In this document: positions 15,174 through 25,826 of the stretch, piece after piece | How the letters are laid out: each line of letters starts with the position of its first letter | How positions within the stretch are numbered: position 1 is the stretch's first letter | NCBI GenBank assembly: GCA_016208495.1 | Contig: JACQXX010000149.1 | Coordinates: 1 to 52,055 of the forward strand | Length of the DNA stretch: 52,055 nt | Direction: 5' to 3' | Source of the DNA: Acidobacteriota bacterium | Lineage (GTDB): Bacteria; Acidobacteriota; Blastocatellia; Chloracidobacteriales; Chloracidobacteriaceae | Position numbers and translations under genes: made by a program | Notes under the pieces: model-generated | Seen by the model: only the letters and a program-made list of their open reading frames with translations | Told to the model about the DNA's origin: nothing | The model's database searches: none

Positions 15174-17954
15174 ATGACAGAAAAACCACTCTGGCATCCC
15201 CAGAATCAGGCAGAACGCCTGACCGAATTACTCAGTCAGGATCGAGCCGTTAAAGACACCCCCTTACGGCGTGATGTGCGCCTCCTTGGCCGCTTGCTTG
15301 GCGATGTGGTCAAAGAACAGGTCGGCCAAACACTGTTTGAAAAAGTCGAAGAACTCCGTCAACTGGCGATTCAGCACCGCGAACGGGTCATCCGTCAGGA
15401 TACAACCGACACCGAAGCCGACTTAATGGCCCGGTTTGAAGTCCAGGTCGCTGGCGTTTCGCTTGAAGATGCCTACCGGTTGACCAAATCGTTTGCCATT
15501 TATTTTGAGTTGACCAATCTGGCTGAGACCAATCACCGCAAACGTCGTCGCCGGGCGGCATTGCTGGCCAGTGGACGGAACTCTGAACCTGGAACGTTCC
15601 GCGGGACCCTTGACCGCCTCAAAGAACACGGCTACACGCTCAACGAGGTACTTGACCAGCTTCGGAAGATCGAAGCCGTTCCCGTGTTTACCGCCCATCC
15701 CACCGAAGTTGCCCGCCGGACGGTGTTGTTTAAACGGCGTCGGATTCTGGCTGAGCTGGCGGCCCTTGACCGGCTTCCGCTCACCGAAGTTGAAGCCCTG
15801 CGCAGTGAAGCCGCCATTTCGGGTGAAATCACCGCCCTCTGGCAAACCGATCAAATCCAGCGTCGAAATCCGACCGTGCGTGACGAAATCAAAATGGGGC
15901 TGGATTATTTCCCTGGATGTTTGATTGAAACGATTCCAGTGGTGTATGCCGAACTGGCCCAGGCGTTGTGCGACGTGTATGACGTTGAAGTATCACCTTC
16001 GGACTTACCAGGCATGGTCCGGTTTGGGTCCTGGATTGGTGGCGACCGCGACGGAAACCCATTTGTCACGGCAGCCCGCACCGAAGATGCGCTTCGGATG
16101 GCCCGAGGCGTAATTTTGGAGTATTACATTCGCCAGATCCATGAACTTTTAAAATACCTGAGTTCTTCGGTTGGGCAGGTAGATGCCTCGACTGAATTGA
16201 CTTCGGCGGTGGCAGCGTATCGTGAACGATTTAAACAGGTAAACCCGGCCAATCCTGCCCGTTCGTCGCACGAACTCTACCGGTGTTTTCTTGATTTTGT
16301 GCTCCATCGGCTGGAAGCGACGCGCACCACACCGACTCATATTGATGCGTATGCCGACACCAGCGAATTTCGCGACGACTTGCAGCTTTTGTGCCGCAGT
16401 CTGGCCGCTCATCGCGGTGAGCGGATTGCCCGATTGGAATTGGAGCCGTTGCTCAGGCAGGTTCAGACATTCGGGTTTCACCTGGTGACGCTGGATATCC
16501 GCCAGCATGGCCGGGTGCATTCAACTGCGGTGAAAGAACTTTCCCAGGGAAATCAATTCACTCTCGAAGCTTCCACGGCGTTGCCGGCACCATCGGCGAC
16601 AACGCTGGAGCTTCTGGAAACACTCCGCACCATTGCCCGTCTCAAATCAAGCTATCCATCGGAAACCATGGAACGCTATATCATCAGCGGTTCCGAGTCG
16701 GAAGCTGATATTTTGAATTGCCGATGGCTGTGCGAACTGGGCGGCATTCGAACCGGTGGCAATCCAGCCCGTGGCGACCATGGATTGATGCCGGTTCCGC
16801 TGTTTGAATCCATCGAAGACTTACGCAACAGCCCGCGAATCTGTCGGGCGCTGTGGACATCTCCGGCCTATCAATCGCTGCTTGATGCCTGGGGACGCGA
16901 ACAGGAAGTGATGCTTGGCTATTCCGACTCAAACAAAGACGGCGGCATGATGACGAGTTCCTGGGAGTTATACAAAGCTCATCGCGAACTACATCGGGTG
17001 GCTGAGGAAACCGGCGTGAAGCTCCGGCTGTTCCACGGACGCGGCGGCACGGTGGGCCGCGGCGGCGGTCCGACGCATCGGGCGATTATTTCGCAGCCGG
17101 TTGGTGCCTTTACTGGACATATCAAAATCACTGAACAAGGCGAAGTTCTCAATTGGAAATATTCAGATCCCATTTTGGCTGAGCGAAACCTGGAACTCAT
17201 GATTGCCGCTTCGCTCGAGGCCCTGACCCGAACTGGAACCCCAGACACACCGCCGGGCCCTGAAATTGAAGCGGCGATGGATATGATGTCGGGGCTTGCG
17301 TTTGAATTTTACCGAATCAACATTGTCGAAAATCCTGATATTTTGACCTACTTTGAAGAAGCCACCCCGGTGAGCGAATTACAACACGCCCGGATTGGTT
17401 CGCGTCCGGCACGCCGAAGCGAACGCCGCGGGTTACATGACTTGCGGGCGATCCCGTGGGTCTTTGGCTGGATGCAAAGCCGCCACGTCGTGCCCGGTTG
17501 GTTTGGGGTTGGAACGGCGCTTGAATGTTTTGCCCGATCACAACCAGAAAATCTGACCCTGTTGCGCCAGATGATGCGGGATTTTGTGTTGTTTACCGAT
17601 ATGGTCCGCAACGTGGAAATGAGCCTGGCCAAAGCGGACTTAAACATTGCCCGCCGGTATGCCGCACTGGTTTCAAACAGTGCTCTCCGGGAACGGGTTT
17701 TTTCACTGATCGAAACCGAATTTCATCGCACGCGCCAGATGGTGCTTGAAATCACCGAGCAAAGCCGGTTGCTGGAAGCCAATCCGGTTTTGGCTCGTTC
17801 AATCCAACTGCGAAACCCTTATGTTGACCCAATGAGTTTTCTCCAAATCGAACTCCTGCGCCGCAAACGGGCTGGTGAATCGAGCGAAGAACTCAACTAT
17901 GCCCTGGCAACCACCATCAATGGGATTGCTGCCGGATTGAGAAATACAGGGTGA
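15174..17954 (+). CDS. ppc: Phosphoenolpyruvate carboxylase
   Basis: 926 aa, a typical length, cytoplasmic. Carboxylates PEP with bicarbonate to oxaloacetate, replenishing the TCA cycle. Signatures are FTAHPTE with catalytic His175, GSWIGGDRDGNPFVT, DIRQHGRVHS, GYSDSNKDGGMMTSSW, HGRGGTVGRGGGPTH with catalytic His621, EQGEVLNWKYSDP, and IPWVFGWMQSRHVVPGWFG. The C-terminal GLRNTG matches the conserved QNTG-type end used in allosteric inhibition. Start ATG 15174; no other start in frame fits better. The gene appears complete and stands alone. Confidence 0.97.
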   Translation: MTEKPLWHPQNQAERLTELLSQDRAVKDTPLRRDVRLLGRLLGDVVKEQVGQTLFEKVEELRQLAIQHRERVIRQDTTDTEADLMARFEVQVAGVSLEDAYRLTKSFAIYFELTNLAETNHRKRRRRAALLASGRNSEPGTFRGTLDRLKEHGYTLNEVLDQLRKIEAVPVFTAHPTEVARRTVLFKRRRILAELAALDRLPLTEVEALRSEAAISGEITALWQTDQIQRRNPTVRDEIKMGLDYFPGCLIETIPVVYAELAQALCDVYDVEVSPSDLPGMVRFGSWIGGDRDGNPFVTAARTEDALRMARGVILEYYIRQIHELLKYLSSSVGQVDASTELTSAVAAYRERFKQVNPANPARSSHELYRCFLDFVLHRLEATRTTPTHIDAYADTSEFRDDLQLLCRSLAAHRGERIARLELEPLLRQVQTFGFHLVTLDIRQHGRVHSTAVKELSQGNQFTLEASTALPAPSATTLELLETLRTIARLKSSYPSETMERYIISGSESEADILNCRWLCELGGIRTGGNPARGDHGLMPVPLFESIEDLRNSPRICRALWTSPAYQSLLDAWGREQEVMLGYSDSNKDGGMMTSSWELYKAHRELHRVAEETGVKLRLFHGRGGTVGRGGGPTHRAIISQPVGAFTGHIKITEQGEVLNWKYSDPILAERNLELMIAASLEALTRTGTPDTPPGPEIEAAMDMMSGLAFEFYRINIVENPDILTYFEEATPVSELQHARIGSRPARRSERRGLHDLRAIPWVFGWMQSRHVVPGWFGVGTALECFARSQPENLTLLRQMMRDFVLFTDMVRNVEMSLAKADLNIARRYAALVSNSALRERVFSLIETEFHRTRQMVLEITEQSRLLEANPVLARSIQLRNPYVDPMSFLQIELLRRKRAGESSEELNYALATTINGIAAGLRNTG

Positions 17955-18048
17955 CAAGATGACGATTGGATTTTCCGAGCCCATCACCCACTCCTGAATA
18001 TTCTAAGCCTGAGCGAAAATTCAACCCATTCGGAAAAAAAGAAAAAAC

Positions 18049-18170
18049 TGGCTCTTTGGTATTTCCCGTGGAAACGAACGAAATCTCAAAAACGAATATT
18101 GATTCTAAAGAACTTACCGGTTCAGATTTTCATCAAAATGCTAATTTTCACGGGAAATACCAAAGAGCCA
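18049..18170. repeat. 22-bp perfect inverted repeat flanking a 78-bp spacer
   Basis: The arm at 18049-18070 (TGGCTCTTTGG..TTTCCCGTG) is the exact reverse complement of 18149-18170. Similarity continues a few bases outward (poly-A on the right, its partner weaker on the left). It may be a MITE-like element or a long-stem terminator for ppc. Confidence 0.7.
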
Positions 18171-18386
18171 AAAAACTTTGAGCATTTTGAAGCGAAAATT
18201 TCGCGTTTGGTTATGAAGGTCAAACTAAATCTCAAAACTCGTACCTTTTGTGGAAGGATTACTGCCTGTAATTATGTGAAAAATAGATGTAACCTGGATA
18301 CACCACTGAGAATCAGTGGTCACTCTGTCGTTTTGTAACCATGGTTCGCGCCGCAGGTTCGGCCAAAAGCCGTTAACACTGTACTC

Positions 18387-18490
18387 ATACCCTTTTGGAA
18401 CGATCCTATCGTATGAGCAAAAGGCTAGGTTGTTGATAAAACCGTACTTCCACCAGCCCTTAGCTCGATACCCTCAGCCCAAAATGGTAT
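18387..18490. repeat. 104-bp terminal-inverted-repeat element, family A, copy 3
   Basis: Ends are ATACCCTTTTGG (18387-18398) and CCAAAATGGTAT (18479-18490). It shares CGATACCCT near its right end and CCTAT-G-AT near its left end with the copy at 31142-31245, forming a subfamily distinct from the 2.2/4.0-kb pair. Confidence 0.7.
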
Positions 18491-19048
18491 CAATCCTATC
18501 CAATTGAGAGTATCACCGACAGAAAAATCATCGAGCTATTTATAATCGTCAAGTTCCATTCTGGAAATTGAATAGAATTGTGTGCCTTGGAGACGAGGAG
18601 AATTCCTTTTTCTCGTTTTATGGGCGAGTTCTGTTCTTGATTCTTTCCAACCTGGGAATTGCGACAAATAGGTTGATTGAGCTGTATTTTATTGAAAAAT
18701 AACGGCTTACTATCGTCGTTTTTCACAACTCATATTTCAAATTCATATTACTGAGGATTGGTGTGCTTTGTACGCCCATACTCAGTGTAGGTGGTTCCTT
18801 GCGATTTTTGTAACAGAAATCGTGCTGGCAATTGATAGGTTGTCAGGGGAACAAAACAAGGGGGATCAGCCTGAAGTTAGGGAATCAAGTCAGGTGAGCT
18901 GACGATACAAGGCGTCAGTGGCAGAGAGAGCGATCACATAGTGGGTTCGCTGAATAGAGAGCAGATGAACCCAAAATACAAAATGCGATCCACAGGGCAC
19001 CACTCGTGCCGCTGTGGCGCAATAAATTTAAGGAGAAGGAATAGAGCT

Positions 19049-22000
19049 ATGCAATTCAACAAGCTCAAACGCTTTTTAAAAGCGTCAGCATTGCTGATGT
19101 TGGCGGCCTTGATGGTCGTGACATTGGCACCCGTGAGCCAGGCGCAGGAACAGATCAACATCAACGCGTTGTTGCTTGATTTTCCTGGCGGTTTGGGGAA
19201 TGTAATTACCGGGGGAACATCGGTTCCCGGATTGACGGTGTTGTTTCCGCGGGGAAATGCGGGATCAAACAACGGCATCTCGGACGTGATCACGGACGAT
19301 TTTAACGGCGACGGATTTACGGACATTCTGGCCGGGTCATTTAGCAGCGACGAAGTGGCGCTGTTGTTGGGCCGGGGAAATGGATCGTTTGTGCGGGCGC
19401 GGCTGGGAACGCTGGTCGGCACCTGGACATCAACTTCAACGGGAACACGGCAGGAAACGTCGGGTTTTCAGTGAACGGACAGTTGGATTTCGCTGGCAAC
19501 CCGGTGGCAGTAACTGTCGGTAATGTGACCGGTGGTTTAATTCCAGATGTGGCGTACCTGTGCTCAGGGTCATTCGACACCGGCGTGTCGGACGGGTTTG
19601 CGGGAATTGACATCGCCGCGGACGCGGCGACAGGGTCACCGGAACAGGTGATCGGCGGCGGTGTCGGCGCGGGCAACGCGGTGGTGAACGAAAACGGCTT
19701 CACGGGAAGTCTGTATGATGCGCAGGGAACCGTCGGCAGTGTCAACGACTATGACGATGAAGCGGGAACGATTGAAAACAACCGCCGTCAGTTTAAAGTG
19801 GCGCCGATTACCGCTTTCCAGGGGAATCTGTGCCCACGGGCGATTATGTTCTCCCGGACGTCACAGTTGCAGGATGGTTCAAACGACTTGTTGTTTGTGG
19901 CGACGGATAACGGCTCAGTCGGGGACGGCGTGGCCGGGATTGATAGCGACGGAGATGGGGTGGACGATGTGTTGTCAGCTCCGGACCGCAGTGCGAACCC
20001 AATCGGATCGGTGTTTGTGTTGTTGAACGACGCGACGAGTGCGGCATTCCAGGGAACAATTCTGCGCAATGCGCGCCGCCAGGATGAAGATTATGACTTT
20101 GGGTCAACCCCGCCCTTCCCATTTGGGAAACAGAATGGGTTGATTCTTCAATCAGGGAACCTGCCGTCAGGGTTGTCAGGTGGGGACTTCAACGGGGACA
20201 ATGTGTTTGACATTTGTTCGTCAAACAATCTGTCGGCAACGGTGACGATCTTCAACTCCGGGCAGATTTCGGCGGTGCAGCCAACCGCCGCACCAACGTC
20301 ACCCCAGGTGAGTTCATATCCAAACGTTTCGACGTCCTTCCTGCCAGTGGGTGGATCACCGACGACGGTGTACACACAGGATCTGAACGGGGATGGCAAA
20401 CTCGACATTCTGGGAACCAACCTGTTGCCAGGCGGCTATGTGCTGTTCGGTTCATCCACCGCAGGCGGGAACCTGTTCAACCAGGGAACGCTACGCGGAT
20501 TGGGTCTGGATTCAGTGACGACGAGTGGTGGCGCGGTGTCGCTGGCGGTTAACACGATTCCGGCGAGCGGCGTGATTCCGATCAACGGGCTGCGGGATCC
20601 GATTGAATTCGGGGACAATGCGGGAACGTTGCTGGATATCGTGATTGCGCGTGGCAGCACGGCTTCAGATTTGACGGGAGCGCCAGGCGGCCTCAACGTG
20701 GGCTACGGAACGGCGTCGGGAACGAACTTCGTGCAGTTCGGGACGGTGCGGTTGAGCAGCTTTGTGGGTGTGGCCGAAGGCAACATCAACAACGATGCGT
20801 TGCCGGATGTGGCGATTTTGGACCGCGGAGCGTCACAGGTTCTCACCCTTCTCAATAGTGCCGACGGACTTTCACAAACCCCAATTCGACGTGGTATTGG
20901 TCGGTTTAGCTTGCTGGACTTCTTTACTCGGACTGAAGTTGGCGGTCCGACATCATTGGATATCGCTGATGTCAATCGGGATGGCCTGCGTGATATCGTG
21001 GTGGCTATTGATGGACCGAATGACCAGGTCCTTGTCCTGACCAATCTGGGATCGAATGTGCTTGATTTTGACACGCGGTTTGCAGTGCGGTCATTCCCAG
21101 TAGGGGGGGATCCAACCTCAGTCAAGCTGGTGGATCTGGCTGGACCAGCCGGACCAGGCAGTGGGACGGCAACCGGCAAAGACGGTGCTCCGGAAATTAT
21201 TGTTGCCAACCGGCGAACAAACAGTATTCAAACCTTGATCAATGACGGTGCAGGCCGATTTGGACAGGGCCGCACGGCTGAAACAGGCGGGTTTGACACG
21301 CTCTCAATCGCCCTGTGCGACATGAATGATGACGGCAAAATGGACGTTGCGGCCTTAAACCGTGGACGTCGTGGACTTGGCACCGGCACCGGCGAAGAAG
21401 ACGACTCAAACGTGAGCATCATGTTGGGCAATGGCGATGGTTCATTCCAGGCCACTGGCACTTTGATTCAAGTCCCACGACAATCCGTGTCAATTGCGGC
21501 TGCCGGGTACAATATCGTGCGCAATGGAATCAACATTGACATACCAGATTTGAACCTGGATGGCATTGCCGATCTGGCTGTCGCCTCACAGCTTGGTGGT
21601 GGGTTGACCAACGATATTGACAATCCATTTACCCCAAATGATAGCGATGGAACCGACGAAGCTGGTTCGATGACAATTCTGTTTGGGAGTGCCTCACAAC
21701 CGGGTCAATTCACCCGGTCAACTGACTCACAATCGCTGGTGGATACAGTTCGGAGTGGTGGCCGTGTGGCAACCTTCCCTGGATCACCAGATCCGTTGGG
21801 CCTCTATCCCGTGATTGGATATGGCTCACTGGCAATCAACGCCGACTTTAACCAGAATGGACGCCCAGACGCTCAAGTTGGCGGGGTTGAAACCAACAAC
21901 GGTAATCTGATTGGCGGCGGCGGTTCAAACAATGGCGCTTTGGAAAACCTGTTTGCTGGAACAATGACGAGCCTGGATAACCTGAGTTCGGCGTTTGCCG

Positions 22001-23442
22001 CGCAACGGACGACCAATGTGTTTCCCTCAGGATTGAATAACCTGCAGACAACCAACGGAACAGCCCCAGTGGATGAAGACAACGTAACGGGCGTGGCGGC
22101 GGCTGGTGCCTATGTGGTCAGCGATACGGGGGCAATTGTTGGTCAAAACACCAACGATTTTGACCCTGGGAATTTCCAGACTGTGCCAGATGTGGTGAGC
22201 GTGACCCGCATTGGCCGCGTGTATGAAAGCATCAACATCACCAGTGTCTTAAATCACGCGCCCATGGTGACGACTTCAAATGGGAATCGTGCGTTTGATG
22301 GACCTGGCCGAAAGGTAGCATTGACTGAAAATGAACAAAAAACCATCAACGTGAAAGCTTTCGACGTTGACCAGACCCTGGATGGACGATTGTTGAAATT
22401 CCGGCTGTTGGAATCCCCTCCCTTTGTGACATTGACGGATAACACAAACGGGACGGCATCAATCTCAGTGAAACCAGGATTGACGGATGGTTCAGCCAGT
22501 GCCAACAACGGTTTGGGTCAAGACTACAAGGTGGTGGTGGAAGTCGCCGATCAGGACTTCCGATTGCCATTGACTGGTCTTCTCTTCTTCCGAATCTTTG
22601 TGAAAGACGCGCCAGCGCAGCCATCAATCACGCCAATTCCGGATCAGGTGGTGAATGCCACGCAGGCACTGGCCGTGCCGGTGACCGCAACCGATGCCAC
22701 CAACCGCCGCTTGACGATGTCAACGACGTTTGTGAATGCATTTACCTCGTTCGCTGATGGGGGTGGTGGAACCGCACTGTTCCAATTCCGGCCAACCGAA
22801 GCCAACGGTGGCGTGTTCAACGTCAGCGTGACGGCGACTAACGACCTGGGCTTGAGCGCGACGGCGAGCTTCAAGCTGACAGTAATCGTCAACACCGCTC
22901 CAACCATTGGCGCTATCGCTGCGGTTTCCATTGCTGAAGGCAGCACCCAAACAGTGAATGTGAGCGTGACGGATCCAGATCGGGCTACGCTCAATCAAAT
23001 CAACACCTTGTCACTGTCAGGGGCGCCAGGGTTTGCGATCCTGAGCGATAACGGCAACGGAACGGGAACGATCAATCTGTCACCCAAGACCGGAGATGCC
23101 GGGTCCTACTCAATCACCGTGCGAGCACTCGATAATGGCATTCCAGCCAAGACGGGTGAAGTGACCTTTAACGTGACGGTGACGTCAACGGTGAAAATTA
23201 TCGCCGCCTCCTTTAAGCAGAAACGGCTCTTTGTGAGCGGTGAAAACTTCGGTCCAAACCCAACCCTGATCGTGAATGGTGTGACGGTGCCGGCCAATCT
23301 GATTGTGCCATCACCATCACCCAATAGCATCACGGCCAAGGGCAACAATAAGAAACAGTTGGGTCTGCGCAAAGGACCCAATTCAATTGAAGTGATTGGT
23401 ATCAATGGGGTTAAAGCTGCCGCCTACATCCTTCCTTTGTAA
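19049..23442 (+). CDS. Large secreted FG-GAP/VCBS-repeat protein with cadherin-like and IPT-like C-terminal regions; apparent frameshift near 19425
   Basis: ATG 19049 follows AAGGAGAAGG and encodes a signal peptide (ALLMLAALMVVTLAPVSQAQ). The first frame reads through DDFNGDGFTDIL and LLGRGNGSFV, then runs out of sense and stops at about 19474. The protein resumes in the -1 frame; restoring one G at ACCTGGACATC (about 19421-19431) gives GTWDINFNGNTAGNVGF and a continuous product of about 1,464 aa. FG-GAP/VCBS motifs recur: DFNGDNVFDI, DLNGDGKLDILG, DVNRDGLRDIVV, DMNDDGKMDVAAL and DLNLDGIADLAV. These usually form calcium-binding beta-propellers. The last about 450 residues contain two cadherin/Ig-like regions (ITPIPDQVVNATQ; IGAIAAVSIAEGSTQTVNV) and an IPT-like end. 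Probably a cell-surface or secreted adhesin-like protein. A strictly single-frame gene would start at GTG 19471 without a signal peptide. Confidence 0.8.
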
Positions 23443-23483
23443 CTTCAATGGTTGCTTGTCAATTTAGATAAGTGATCCTTCCA

Positions 23484-23520
23484 GTTCGATCCTTATGAAT
23501 TTCCTTCATAAGGATCGAAC
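23484..23520. terminator. 16-bp perfect hairpin after the FG-GAP gene
   Basis: GTTCGATCCTTATGAA (23484-23499) pairs with TTCATAAGGATCGAAC (23505-23520) around loop TTTCC, 42 bp after the stop. No T-run follows, so it may act as a 3' stabiliser or weak terminator. Confidence 0.6.
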
Positions 23521-23873
23521 AAACTAACGCAACGATTCATCTTTTGAAAAAAAGAAGTATATTTCGATTATTTGCTAAAATTTTATGAGATAATTGCTTT
23601 AATAAAAAATCTAATTTCCCAAATATCTAGTAGTTTAAAACATTGATTCTTATGGAGAAAAATGAAATATATTTTAGATTTAGTAATCTTTTAAAATCTT
23701 ATTTTATCTGGAATTTTCTCGATTTAAATTTAGTTTTTAGTGATATATTTTTTTAGTTGTTTTTAAGAGTTGATTATTATTGGTTTGTGTATTCAATGCT
23801 CTCTATATTTAGGATAGGTATCAGGTAGATCTTTGACTTCTCCTAAAACTCGCTCAGCTTTCAATAAATTTAC

Positions 23874-23918
23874 AGACCTCACTCCCCACCCTGACATAAG
23901 GAGCGAGGTCTTTTTTTC
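23874..23918 (+). terminator. Orphan intrinsic terminator
   Basis: AGACCTC-A-CTCC (23874-23885) pairs with GGAG-C-GAGGTCT (23900-23911), followed by seven or more T residues. It lies 430 bp downstream of the nearest plus-strand gene. Confidence 0.75.
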
Positions 23919-24302
23919 TCCAGACCCACGTGACATTTTGGTGACCCACACCGCTTACTTTGAAGGTACCTCTGATTTCATCCTTCCCGTCCAAATAATT
24001 CAGGGTCCTGAAAAGCCTTCCACAGCGGCCTCGCTCAAAACACCTTTTCAAGTTGGTTTTTGGTTGATCTCTATGTGGGATTTCGTCTGTTGACCTTTAA
24101 CTCACGATAATCGCCCAACTCGATAGTTCAAGGATTCGCTCAAAACCCTCAGTCGGAATTATCGGAAGCCGACGGAACCGCCTGGATTCCAGATTTCCCA
24201 ATTGCTTTTCAGGTGACCCCTGCTTAAGATGCGCTCTCTCACCACACAAGTCCGGAAAGAGCTCATTTCATTCCCTCTGGAACTCAGGAGGTTGCCTTGC
24301 AG

Positions 24303-24629
24303 ATGCCAAACACAATCAAAGAATCTGACTGGAAAATTTTCAGCAAGCTTTTCCCCGAGGCGCTTGAGCGGCTTTATCAACGATATCTGAAGGAAATCGA
24401 AGCCGTGGCCGCGGATGACTCCAAAACGTACTTCGACCGGTTTGAGGAAATCAGTACATTGACCCGCGACCGCCGCAAGGAAGTGAATCGTGGGTTTGAC
24501 CGCTTCAGCCGCTCACGAGCTGTGAGCCAGCTTGCCTATATCAAAGCCCTCGATTTGCTCACCGAAGAAGAGTTTCAACGCTTTAGCCCGGAAACCCGTG
24601 AATTGATTCGATCCTATCTGGGGGAGTAA
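24303..24629 (+). CDS. Small conserved-looking helical protein of unknown function, paired with ADP-ribosylglycohydrolase
   Basis: 108 aa from ATG 24303; AGGAGG at 24286-24291 also allows TTG 24297. The sequence is charged and helical (ALERLYQRYLKEIEAVAADD, then LTRDRRKEVNRGFDRFSRS and LLTEEEFQRFSPETRELI). It resembles a recurring family of about 110-residue bacterial hypothetical proteins ending in FSPETR, but I know no function. It has no signal peptide or membrane segment. The next gene starts 9 bp after its stop, so the two are very likely co-transcribed. A regulatory or substrate relationship to the hydrolase is possible but unsupported by sequence. Confidence 0.75.
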   Translation: MPNTIKESDWKIFSKLFPEALERLYQRYLKEIEAVAADDSKTYFDRFEEISTLTRDRRKEVNRGFDRFSRSRAVSQLAYIKALDLLTEEEFQRFSPETRELIRSYLGE

Positions 24630-24638
24630 TCTTCATCA

Positions 24639-25622
24639 ATGCAGGATTTAGCCGCCAAAGTAACTGGATGCTTGCTTGGGGGTGCTGTCGGTGATGCGCT
24701 TGGGGCTCCATTTGAAGGGCTATGGTCAGACACAATTCCTGATCAGGAGGAACTCCTCGCCGGATATGCCCTCTACGAAGGATTTCCTCCAGGACAATAC
24801 ACCGATGACACTCAATTAACCCTGGCCACGGTCGAGTCAATTGTTCGCTGTGGACAGATCAACCTGCCGGACATCGCCCGCTCCATCTTTCAACTGTGGA
24901 GAACCGAGGGCGTCATCGGACCCGGCGGTGCCTGCAGCCAGGCTTCACGTCAGTACTTCCAGACACAAAACTGGCAAACCTGCGGGGCTCCGGTTGGAAA
25001 TGCTGGAAACGGCACCGCCATGCGAACCGCAATCCTGGGTCTTTGGTTTCTTCACCATCCAGAGCACTTAGCCCCAACCGTCGCCCAGATTTCCCAAATT
25101 ACTCACCACGATCCACGCAGCATTGCTGGAGGTGTGGTCATTGCCCAGGCCGCCCGTCTGCTGTCCCAACATCCTGAGATTTCCCCATTGGAATTTTGCA
25201 CATCCATTGCGGAAACAATTGAACCGATTGAAGCTTCGTTTTCCAGGCACATTCGGGAATTGCCACGATTGATTCACATCGAAGACGCGCTGGCACTGGA
25301 ATCCATCGCCTGGGCCGGCATGCACGTTCCCGAATTTGATCGTCCCATCATCACGCCGTTTGTGATTCCAACCGTGCTGGCAGCCCTCTGGTGTGTGCTC
25401 AAATATGGAGACAGTTGGAGCACTGCCGTTTCAGCCGCCATCAAACTTGGTGGTGATGTTGACACACTGGGGGCCATTGTCGGTGGGTTGATGGGAGCAA
25501 AACTTGGCGAAACCGCGATTCCGCCACATCTCGCTCAACAAGTCGTTCAGGCCGATCACATTCGGGCACTGGCAACGGCCTATGGAGCGCACATCCTGAG
25601 AAAAATGAGTCGCGAGTTGTGA
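24639..25622 (+). CDS. ADP-ribosylglycohydrolase family protein
   Basis: 327 aa, soluble. The N-terminus GCLLGGAVGDALGAPFEG (11-28) and TDDTQ (55-59), with LGGDVDTLGAIVGG (270-283; Asp273 and Asp275), are the paired magnesium-ligand motifs of DraG/ARH3-type enzymes. GNGTAMR near residue 125 is also typical. Family members remove ADP-ribose from proteins or hydrolyse related ADP-ribosyl bonds; the specific target is not predictable here. It lies 9 bp after the small helical protein. The end of the gene overlaps the upstream extension of the first candidate centromere repeat: the segment from about 25607 matches that before the third copy near 26505. Confidence 0.92.
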   Translation: MQDLAAKVTGCLLGGAVGDALGAPFEGLWSDTIPDQEELLAGYALYEGFPPGQYTDDTQLTLATVESIVRCGQINLPDIARSIFQLWRTEGVIGPGGACSQASRQYFQTQNWQTCGAPVGNAGNGTAMRTAILGLWFLHHPEHLAPTVAQISQITHHDPRSIAGGVVIAQAARLLSQHPEISPLEFCTSIAETIEPIEASFSRHIRELPRLIHIEDALALESIAWAGMHVPEFDRPIITPFVIPTVLAALWCVLKYGDSWSTAVSAAIKLGGDVDTLGAIVGGLMGAKLGETAIPPHLAQQVVQADHIRALATAYGAHILRKMSREL

Positions 25623-25660
25623 GAAAAAAACAGACTGTCGAGCATAGGTGAACTAAATTT

Positions 25661-25719
25661 CTAGGACCAATTAAAGCATCTTTTCACAACAATTTAACCC
25701 GTTGTGAACGCGTTCACAA
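25661..25719 (+). promoter_or_regulatory. Repeat with 18-bp palindrome TTGTGAACGCGTTCACAA, copy 1 (candidate partition site)
   Basis: CTAGGACCAATTAAAGC at 25661 leads into the palindrome at 25702-25719. It also lies between the hydrolase gene and the ATG at 25827, so a role as an operator for that gene cannot be excluded. Confidence 0.55.
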
Positions 25720-25826
25720 TTTTCCAAGCCTTCTCAGTCTGGGTGCTGAGTTATTGCACAATTGGCTTTGATTCGATTAGGTTTTGGCTGAAGGAACCCT
25801 TTTTAGACATAAGGAACAAAACAGCC

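Larger units (their letters stand above)
17955..19048. other. 1.1-kb non-coding region with several repeats
   Basis: I find no convincing gene in six frames. It contains a widely spaced 22-bp inverted repeat (18049-18170), a small hairpin CCACTGA-GAA-TCAGTGG (18303-18319) and a family A 104-bp element (18387-18490). The stretch 18500-18850 is AT-rich and unassigned. The last 100 bp are the leader of the FG-GAP gene. Confidence 0.5.
23443..24302. other. 860-bp gene-free region with an extremely AT-rich core
   Basis: After the hairpin at 23484-23520, bases 23530-23820 are about four-fifths A/T. A Rho-independent terminator follows at 23874-23918 with no gene in front of it. The short open frame at 23833-24093 spans that terminator and is not credible. 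Nothing recognised from 23920 to 24280. The AT-rich core may carry a promoter for a small RNA ending at the terminator, or be a nucleoid-protein-bound or foreign segment. Confidence 0.45.

Noticed and set aside
23833-24093. Open frame of 86 codons
   Set aside because: It runs through a strong intrinsic terminator, with no ribosome site and no recognisable domain.
25704-25826. GTG start of the 25.8-kb gene inside the palindrome
   Set aside because: No ribosome site; ATG 25827 is preceded by AAGGA.
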